A DNA stretch of 64,000 bases from [Clostridium] polysaccharolyticum. Lineage in GTDB: Bacteria > Bacillota > Clostridia > Lachnospirales > Lachnospiraceae. A model generated the notes under the pieces. That model had not been told where the DNA came from. It did no database searches and saw nothing but the letters and a program-made list of their open reading frames with translations. The translations under genes and the position numbers were made by a program. The stretch spans positions 1 to 64,000 of the forward strand of contig NZ_FOHN01000004.1 in the NCBI RefSeq assembly GCF_900111595.1, in the 5' to 3' direction. Below are positions 53,980 to 61,155 of the stretch, piece after piece (the stretch's first letter is position 1; every line of letters starts with the position of its first letter).

Positions 53980-55191
53980 ATGTATCAGGTTTTAATTGTA
54001 GATGATGAACCGTTTGTTCGTCAAGGACTGAAGGTTGTCGTAGATTGGGAGACCTACGGGTTTCATATTGCAGGGGAAGCAAAAAATGGAATCGAAGCGA
54101 TAGAATTGCTTAAAAAGAATAAATTTGATTTAATATTCATGGATATTCGGATGCCTGGGATGAATGGCCTAGAGGTATCGGCTAAGATACGAAGCAGCAT
54201 TTCAAAAAGAGTAAGGATTGTTTTGTTAAGTGGATTTAGTGAATTTACTTATGCTCAGGAAGCATTAAAGTACAATATAAGCCATTATCTGCTTAAGCCT
54301 TTAGATCCGGATCAGCTTGTAAAGGTCTTAACGGAAATCGGCCATGAATTGGAAAAACAATTAAAGGCGGAACAGGCAAGAAAGGATACTGCATCTATTG
54401 TAGGTGCACATTACTTAATGGAAACTTTGACAGGACGTAAAAATGAGAAAGTTGCAAGGGGACTGGAAAAGCTGTTTAGCGGGCAATCGAATTTTTCCTA
54501 CCTTTATATAGAATTAGATAATCAGGATGAATCTTTTAAGGAACTTTCGGCAGAGGAACAGACGGAAAACTTTTGGGAACTGTATGAGTATCTTACAGGT
54601 GCGCTGGGAAAATTTAAAGGAAACATTTTGTGTAATGTAGATAAGAAACAGGTGTTTGAACTGGGAATTATTTTGTCAGACCAGCTGGTGGAATCGTATT
54701 TGTGCAAGGATAAGGAAGCTTTTGTAGAGAAGATAAAAGTACGGACAAATTTGGCATTTTCTTACAATTTAAAATGGTATAAAGGGTGTGATGTGGCCAC
54801 GATATCAGAAATCCTGCATTCATACTTAGAAGCTCTTGATGTAAAGGCAAGTGAAGGCGGGGAAGGAGATGTAGAACTTCTATCGAGAATAGAAGATGAG
54901 ATACAGAAGAATTACAAGGAAAATTTAAGTTTAAAAGAATTAAGTGATAAATATTTTATTAACAGTGCGTATTTAGGACAATTATTTAAAAAGAAATATG
55001 GGATATATTTCAAGGATTATTTAAATTGTGTTCGAATCGAAAAGGCAAAAGAATTATTGCTTGGATCAAATGAAAAGGTTTATAAGATTTCGGAATTGGT
55101 AGGATACAATAACGTAGATTATTTTATCAATAAATTTACAAAGGTTGTTGGTACAACGCCAAGCAAATATCGAAATTTAGCGAAATATTAG
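53980..55191 (+). CDS. YesN-type response regulator with AraC domain (second pair)
   Basis: The 403-residue regulator has a receiver domain (VDDEP, Asp55 in FMDIRMPGM, Lys in HYLLKPLDPDQ) and a C-terminal AraC-type double helix-turn-helix (about 305-402: LSLKELSDKYFINSAYLGQLF, then VYKISELVGY). It is about 130 residues shorter than the regulator at 16701, the difference lying in the middle region. Its targets are unknown; the ECF operon upstream and the secreted-protein genes downstream are candidates. An AAAAGC/GCTTTT hairpin at about 55256 may terminate the unit. Confidence 0.92.
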   Translation: MYQVLIVDDEPFVRQGLKVVVDWETYGFHIAGEAKNGIEAIELLKKNKFDLIFMDIRMPGMNGLEVSAKIRSSISKRVRIVLLSGFSEFTYAQEALKYNISHYLLKPLDPDQLVKVLTEIGHELEKQLKAEQARKDTASIVGAHYLMETLTGRKNEKVARGLEKLFSGQSNFSYLYIELDNQDESFKELSAEEQTENFWELYEYLTGALGKFKGNILCNVDKKQVFELGIILSDQLVESYLCKDKEAFVEKIKVRTNLAFSYNLKWYKGCDVATISEILHSYLEALDVKASEGGEGDVELLSRIEDEIQKNYKENLSLKELSDKYFINSAYLGQLFKKKYGIYFKDYLNCVRIEKAKELLLGSNEKVYKISELVGYNNVDYFINKFTKVVGTTPSKYRNLAKY

Positions 55192-55295
55192 TCAAAAGGG
55201 AAGCTTAGTTACTTGCTTTTTCAATCATGCAAAGGGAAGGCTTTTACAGGGTTGAAAAGCGTTTAGCTAAGCTTTTGAAGTTTTGATTTCTGATC

Positions 55296-55324
55296 TTGAT
55301 ATTTGTGGCTTTATATGGTATTAT
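55296..55324 (+). promoter_or_regulatory. Probable promoter of the secreted-protein pair
   Basis: TTGATA (55296-55301) and TATTAT (55319-55324) are 17 bases apart, about 130 bases before the gene at 55455. Confidence 0.5.
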
Positions 55325-55454
55325 TTCTATACACTTCCATGTTATTTCTAGTTTAAAACAAATATTATGGTCTGTAAAAGTTCTGGTAAAATTCTAATGT
55401 TCTATTAGCAAAGTCTGTGTTTACACCAAAAATAATTATTATGAGGAGAGGAAA

Positions 55455-56663
55455 ATGAAAAAGAAGGTATTACTTTTAATGCTTGTCTGCTGCGTTTTTA
55501 TGGGACAGGTGAAAATGAATATTGTGAGAGGAGAAAGTACAATTACAGAACGGAAATTCATCGTACTTCTTATGACGAATATGAAGTTTTGTAAGGAGGA
55601 AGATTCTGTTTCATCTATTGTTAATGAGGCGGTTAAGAAAAAGATAATAAAGAAAACGGAAAAGGGGTGTCTATCCAATAGTCTTACCAAGGAACGTGCA
55701 GCTGTTTATTTAAACAGGATGGATGTGAAAATGAATGGGCCTGTATACGATAAGGAAATGTATAAGAATGTGCTTGAATTGCACCGTATTTCGGATTTGA
55801 ATTCAATGAAAAAGTCATCGAGAGCATCGGTTATTAAAATGTTTTGTAAAGGAATTATGGTAGGGTATCACAATGGGTATTATATACAAAGCAGAAAGTT
55901 TAGGGGGACAGAAAAAGTCTCATTAACTGAAGCTAAGACATATATAAAACGATTACAAAAGCAAAATAAACGGAAGAAGATGAGCCCAGACGGGCAACTG
56001 ATCCGTGAAACAAAACTGCCTTCCAATGCAAAAAGTTACCCTTATATTTTAACGGCTTACCCGAATTCTTTTTATGAGAAATCTTTTGAGTATCAGAAGA
56101 CGAAGTACCACAAAAAACCAGTGCCTTTGCAAGATTTTGCTAGTCCAGCCCAAGTTGGCTCTATGACATTTTATAACGGAATTACTATGGAAACTGTAAA
56201 AAAACAATACTTGCTGGACTGGTGCAAAAAAGTAGAAACGAATATGAAACTGCGTTTTAATGTGGATTACCGTACTATAAATACTACATGGATTCATCAG
56301 TTGCGTAAGACATATTATGTATTTGATGATGCACAGACGAATAAGAGCCGGACAGATGATATTAAAGCTTATGTGCAGAAGGCAAAGAAAAATAAGGTAG
56401 TAGTGAAAACGTCTAGGGTAACAGTGGAACCGTCTACATTGTATAATAGCGGGCTGGATTATGTTAGGGTTTATGTGCGGTATAAAGTGGTTAGTGGGGA
56501 AGGAAAAGGAAGAGATTTAATCTATTGTGATAAATCAGATGTGAAATTTATGAGGGAAGAGAAATGGATGGAACAGTGTTTTGATATTGCACTAGGATCA
56601 TTTAATGGGAATAGTTATGGAGAAGATTTTTCGGTTATAAATAATAGTCTGTTACATGCGTAA
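55455..56663 (+). CDS. Secreted protein with SLH-like N-terminal region
   Basis: The 402-residue protein starts with a basic, hydrophobic signal peptide (about 1-26). Residues about 45-165 contain two segments resembling S-layer homology repeats: an isoleucine-rich helix, then SNSLTKERAAVYLNRM, and RISDLNSM through GIMVGYHNGYY to VSLTEAKTYIKRL. This is the pattern 'Gi.G...G.f......iT..ea...l.R'. The remaining 230 residues are Lys/Tyr-rich and not recognised. A role in attachment to cell-wall polymers is inferred. A GAGGAGAGG site precedes the ATG, and its end overlaps the next gene by eight bases. Confidence 0.7.
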   Translation: MKKKVLLLMLVCCVFMGQVKMNIVRGESTITERKFIVLLMTNMKFCKEEDSVSSIVNEAVKKKIIKKTEKGCLSNSLTKERAAVYLNRMDVKMNGPVYDKEMYKNVLELHRISDLNSMKKSSRASVIKMFCKGIMVGYHNGYYIQSRKFRGTEKVSLTEAKTYIKRLQKQNKRKKMSPDGQLIRETKLPSNAKSYPYILTAYPNSFYEKSFEYQKTKYHKKPVPLQDFASPAQVGSMTFYNGITMETVKKQYLLDWCKKVETNMKLRFNVDYRTINTTWIHQLRKTYYVFDDAQTNKSRTDDIKAYVQKAKKNKVVVKTSRVTVEPSTLYNSGLDYVRVYVRYKVVSGEGKGRDLIYCDKSDVKFMREEKWMEQCFDIALGSFNGNSYGEDFSVINNSLLHA

Positions 56664-59600
56664 AGAAAGGGGAATAAGGATAAAAATAAAGAAATATGTT
56701 TGGGTTTTATGTATTTTAGTTTTATTTCTAAGTAAGAATTGTGTCAAGGCAGAAAATGTCGCTGTAATAAAGAATGGTATGATTTATTTTGAAACAGCAG
56801 ATACAAAAGCAACTTCAGGAGTCAGATGGAAGACAATTGGATTTACAATAACAAGAGAACGATGTTTAACAGGAAAATACTCTAATGGTGGTTATCCTTT
56901 AAAATTACGGCATGCAGTAGTGTTGCTAAATGATGAATGGAAGAAAGAGCGAGTAAGCGACATTGGAGTCGAAGTTACCTTCACAATTCCTCAATCTGTT
57001 GTAAGTCGTGCATTAATTAGGGCAGGAATGGATGACTTACAGCATGATGATATTCTATACCTGCACGGGATCTTTCAAGTTACTCACAACGGAAAAGATT
57101 ATGGAGGAAAAAAATACAGTTTGCCAGATATTATGTCGGCAGAATCATGGGCGAATCCAGATGATTTTCGAGATCGCTTTGATGTGAAGGTAATATATAA
57201 GGCAGCAGATGAACCTATAAGTATTCAATATAAAACTTCAGCAGGTGACATTATCGAAACTAGTACATATCCATTAACAAAGTGGGAGAAACCAGGAACG
57301 AGTATTTCGGTTTCTTTGGCGGAACAAAAAATATACCAAGGAAAAAAGTACGTTCTGTATAAAAGCTATATTCGCAGCTATTTAACACAAAAAGCAATCT
57401 CAGGGTATGGTGCAAGCACCTTAAAGGGAGATAGTTTGTACAAAGTTCAGAATCGTAAGATTAACCAGCAGATCGGTGGAGTGCAATTTGTTGCGATTAT
57501 GAAACTGCTGAAAGAACCTAAAGTAGAATCTGAACAAAGCGTAGAATCTGAATGGGATGAGCCTCTGCCAAAAGGCATAATAGCCGCCGATAACAGAGGT
57601 TCACCAGTCTATGATGTGGAAGCAGGAATACCTGCAGCGGAATCTTTATATCTAAATGTCTTTTCAAAAAATTATCTGTTGGGTTACAAATATGAAAATC
57701 AAGTAGGAACAAAAGAATATGAAATTACCTTTACCAAAACATATCATTTGCAATGGACAGAGTTGACCTATAATGCAGATATGGATGTTGTATACAAACC
57801 AATGAATCAGACAAAGACCATTACAAAAACAGTTAAGGTGAAACGAAGGTATTCCTATTGGAATCTTACAGGACTTGAGTTTTATATTATTAGAGATGCA
57901 ATTATAAAAAATGATGCTTTGCCAGATGGAAGTGTAGTATTAACACCAAAAGAATATATAGTACCAGAACTTAATATTCAAAAGTACCAGTCAGCACTAG
58001 AACATGTAAAAGATCCATCTTATACAGAACATGTAACACTGCCTAGCGAAACAATAGATGGTGGAAATACGTGCCCGGAACTTCCTGTGGAGAATTTTGA
58101 AACTCTTGGAGAGGATAAAATAGGAAAGATTAAAGTTCGAAATGATGGAGTTGAACTTGGAGGTGTCCGAATTTCAAGTGATAGCTGGGAGGAAGAAAAG
58201 ACGGAGAAACCAAGAAAATATGATGGCAGTTCTGAAATTGGTGAAAACACGCTGTATAAATCAGGAGTGATAATTCCAAAAGAGACCGCCAATGATATTT
58301 ACGAAACGTCAGGAATCATTACCTATCAGATATGGAAGAAGATTGGGGAGGTAACTCAGGAAACCATTTTTCTCGGAATAGAAGAGTTTACAGATGTGAG
58401 AGTGCATACTCCGACAGTCTGTGATGCTAGCATTTCGGATGACAGGGCTCATAATCAGATGCTTGAGCCAGACAGAACAAGAACTTCTCTGGTGTTAGAT
58501 AGGAAGTTTGAAGTATTTATGCCAACAGAAGGTGAGCATTTACCCATTAGAGGATATGGGTTAAGAGATTATGGAAAGTTTATAGAAGAACGACAGGTCC
58601 GGTTTCCGTTTGATGTATACCGGGGACAAAGCTGTTATCGTGCTGATTCATGGATTACGATAACAGGTTATAGCGAAGAATTCTATTTGCCAATTTGGGT
58701 AAGAGAAGGAAAATATACAATTGAGTGCCGTGCACGGTCGATTTCAACTTGTGCTAATCATGGAGAGGATAAGGAAGAAGAACTTGCTAATCTTCAACTT
58801 GATAATTATGTTGCTACTTGTCAGATTGCTGTGGAAGTTTCAGGAAGGCTATATGGTTTTCAGCTTACAGATATTTCGGATTATCCCTTATGGCATTCTG
58901 TTTTTCGAAAAAAAGATTCTTTGGTACATTCAGGATTTCGTTATTTTACTGGGGACAAGAATCAGAATGGATTACGAAGAAGTGACAGGAGGGTGTTTAC
59001 GGTTCCGCTTGTGAAAGGCAGCCATCCTACAGACAGCCAAGCAGGAATTACATCAACAGGCTATACATTTCGATTTACCTTAGAGACAATAGGAAAACAA
59101 GAATATGTACAAATAAAGCCAAGTTTCTATTTTGTGCCAGAAGGGGACAGGAGGCAGCGGCAGGAAGCAGATGTGTATTATATGGAGACAATTGAAGAAA
59201 AAAAGCACGCATTTGTAAAAGTGGGGAGTGAACTGGATTTACAAAATATCAAGAACAGATATCTGGGAAATCCATATCTGTCAGTACCTAAAGAGGAAAT
59301 TGAGGAAAAAGAAAGATTGACAGGAAAGACAGAAAATGAACTGTTATATCAGCTTAGTCCAATGTTTACGTTTCATCATTTGCTGCTTTCTGCTGCTTTT
59401 CGAACCTATACGGGAAAGAATTATACGCCAAATGGAAAAATACCAGACTGGGTAGAGGAAAAAGAAGTAGCAAAATCGAAACAAAAATGGTATGGGGAGT
59501 ATTATCTGCCAAGCCAGACTTATGTTGTGCCAAAGGACTTAGATTTAGATAAGATGGAACAGAATTATGGAAGTTTTAACATGAGAGAAGACTTCTGGCT

Positions 59601-59844
59601 AAAAAGAGGATATCTAATGGTACAGTTTGACATTGTCACCATAAAAAATGAGAAAAGATTCTTAAGTTATGTGAATCAAGAGAATGCAAGATCTGGATAC
59701 TGCAATATGTGGCATAATGAGGGATTTTTCTATGAAAAGAAGGATTCGGATGGGGTGAGATGGACCTTTCAAGATGGAGACTGCTTTTTATATGATTTAA
59801 GAAAAGGAGCAGGAAAAGAGTATTTCGCAGGAGGAACTCATTAA
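56656..59844 (+). CDS. Large secreted protein, DUF5704-like
   Basis: The 1062-residue protein has a signal peptide (about 1-32, ending CVKAEN). The opening IYFETADTKATSGVRWKTIGFTI resembles, from memory, the DUF5704 family of secreted proteins in clostridia and bacilli, whose function is unknown. The rest is beta-strand-rich with long polar segments, no enzyme motif I recognise and no wall-anchor signal. Near the C-terminus, FTFHHLLLSAAFRTYTGKNYTPNG and PSQTYVVPKDLDLD are distinctive. The ATG at 56656 lies inside the preceding gene and has no ribosome binding site of its own, so translation is probably coupled. The two proteins may form a surface complex. Confidence 0.7.
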   Translation: MRKERGIRIKIKKYVWVLCILVLFLSKNCVKAENVAVIKNGMIYFETADTKATSGVRWKTIGFTITRERCLTGKYSNGGYPLKLRHAVVLLNDEWKKERVSDIGVEVTFTIPQSVVSRALIRAGMDDLQHDDILYLHGIFQVTHNGKDYGGKKYSLPDIMSAESWANPDDFRDRFDVKVIYKAADEPISIQYKTSAGDIIETSTYPLTKWEKPGTSISVSLAEQKIYQGKKYVLYKSYIRSYLTQKAISGYGASTLKGDSLYKVQNRKINQQIGGVQFVAIMKLLKEPKVESEQSVESEWDEPLPKGIIAADNRGSPVYDVEAGIPAAESLYLNVFSKNYLLGYKYENQVGTKEYEITFTKTYHLQWTELTYNADMDVVYKPMNQTKTITKTVKVKRRYSYWNLTGLEFYIIRDAIIKNDALPDGSVVLTPKEYIVPELNIQKYQSALEHVKDPSYTEHVTLPSETIDGGNTCPELPVENFETLGEDKIGKIKVRNDGVELGGVRISSDSWEEEKTEKPRKYDGSSEIGENTLYKSGVIIPKETANDIYETSGIITYQIWKKIGEVTQETIFLGIEEFTDVRVHTPTVCDASISDDRAHNQMLEPDRTRTSLVLDRKFEVFMPTEGEHLPIRGYGLRDYGKFIEERQVRFPFDVYRGQSCYRADSWITITGYSEEFYLPIWVREGKYTIECRARSISTCANHGEDKEEELANLQLDNYVATCQIAVEVSGRLYGFQLTDISDYPLWHSVFRKKDSLVHSGFRYFTGDKNQNGLRRSDRRVFTVPLVKGSHPTDSQAGITSTGYTFRFTLETIGKQEYVQIKPSFYFVPEGDRRQRQEADVYYMETIEEKKHAFVKVGSELDLQNIKNRYLGNPYLSVPKEEIEEKERLTGKTENELLYQLSPMFTFHHLLLSAAFRTYTGKNYTPNGKIPDWVEEKEVAKSKQKWYGEYYLPSQTYVVPKDLDLDKMEQNYGSFNMREDFWLKRGYLMVQFDIVTIKNEKRFLSYVNQENARSGYCNMWHNEGFFYEKKDSDGVRWTFQDGDCFLYDLRKGAGKEYFAGGTH

Positions 59845-59910
59845 AGAGACAGATTTTTATTTCATTCAATTTTTACTCATGCTATACTTAGGAAATGAAA
59901 GAGGTGCATT

Positions 59911-61155
59911 ATGAAAATATTACATTCCAGTGACTGGCATCTGGGAAAAAACCTAGAAGGACAAAGCAGGCTGCCAGAACAAGAACAGTTTTTAAATGAT
60001 TTTACACGTATAGCAGAAGAGAATGAAATAGATGTAGTTTTTATTACAGGAGATATTTACGATAGTGGGAATCCACCAGCGAAAGCAGAGCAGCTGTTTT
60101 ATGATACGCTAAAGAATATTTCAAAAGATGGGGAAAGGCTGATTGTTGTAATTGCAGGAAATCATGATAGCCCAGAACGTTTGACAGCTGCCAGACCTTT
60201 GGCAATGGAGCATGGAATTATTATGGCGGGAACGCCCAAAACGGTTGTTCCGGAAGGAACATATGGACAGCATAGAGTAATTGCTTCAGGAGAAGGCTAT
60301 GTAGAAGTGGAAGTACATGGGGAAAGGGCTGTAATTCTGCTGGTCCCTTTCCCAAGTGAAAAACGATTAAATGAATTTTTGTACGATACTATGGCAGAAG
60401 AAGAGGAAAAGCAGCAGTCATACAAGGAACGTATCAAAGAATTATTTGGACAATTAGAAGTGAAATTCCGTGAGGATACCATTAATCTGGTAATGGCTCA
60501 TATTTTTGCAAGCGGGGTAGAAGAAACTGGATCAGAGCGAAGTTTGGCTTTAGGTGGAAGTTATTTAGTGGATGGAAGCTGTTTTCCAAAAACAGCACAG
60601 TATATTGCATTAGGACATATACACCGTATGCAGACGGTGCCTGGAACAGGAAAAAGAGCAAGGTATTCAGGTTCTCCCATTCATTTTAACAGAAAAGAAG
60701 TTCCGTATGAGAAAAAGGTACTTAAAGTAGATGTTTCTGTAGGAAAATCTGTTGAAATTACAGAAATACCATTGCAGGTGTATAAGCCTATTGAAGTATG
60801 GAAATGCAGCAGTTTTCTGGCTGCACGAGAAAAATGCCAGAAAAATACGGATCGGGACTGCTGGGTTTATTTAGAGATTCGGACGGATTCTTATATCACG
60901 GAAGAACAAATCAAAGAATTAAAATCATGGAAGAAAGATATTCTGGAGATTACACCTGTTTTACCTGGCCAAGATGGACAAGAGTATGATGGACAGGAAG
61001 AAAGAGAAAAATCATTTCAGGAATTATTTCTGGATTTCTATAAACGGGAACGGGGGGCAGAACCAGAAGAAGAGTTAGTTAAAATGTTATTTTCCATTAT
61101 AGAACAGGAGGAAGAAGATGAGGCCGTTACTGCTGAAAATCAAAGGACTGAATAG
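59911..61155 (+). CDS. sbcD: Exonuclease SbcCD subunit D (Mre11-type nuclease)
   Basis: The 414-residue metallophosphoesterase cuts hairpins and protein-blocked DNA ends together with SbcC. The metal-binding motifs are HSSDWHLGKN (residues 5-14), FITGDIYDSGNP, IAGNHDSPERL, MAHIFAS and LGHIHRMQ, in normal order. The C-terminal part from about 280 is the capping and SbcC-binding region. It has a GAAAGAGGTG site, and a TATACT box (59882-59887) lies just upstream. It overlaps sbcC by 38 bases. Confidence 0.95.
   Translation: MKILHSSDWHLGKNLEGQSRLPEQEQFLNDFTRIAEENEIDVVFITGDIYDSGNPPAKAEQLFYDTLKNISKDGERLIVVIAGNHDSPERLTAARPLAMEHGIIMAGTPKTVVPEGTYGQHRVIASGEGYVEVEVHGERAVILLVPFPSEKRLNEFLYDTMAEEEEKQQSYKERIKELFGQLEVKFREDTINLVMAHIFASGVEETGSERSLALGGSYLVDGSCFPKTAQYIALGHIHRMQTVPGTGKRARYSGSPIHFNRKEVPYEKKVLKVDVSVGKSVEITEIPLQVYKPIEVWKCSSFLAAREKCQKNTDRDCWVYLEIRTDSYITEEQIKELKSWKKDILEITPVLPGQDGQEYDGQEEREKSFQELFLDFYKRERGAEPEEELVKMLFSIIEQEEEDEAVTAENQRTE

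Noticed and set aside
56049-56297. Various minus-strand open frames inside large genes, for example within the SLH-like gene, sbcC, gltB and the cellulase
   Set aside because: They lie opposite well-supported genes, have no ribosome binding sites and give low-complexity, Phe/Ser/Leu-rich products typical of the reverse strand of AT-rich genes.
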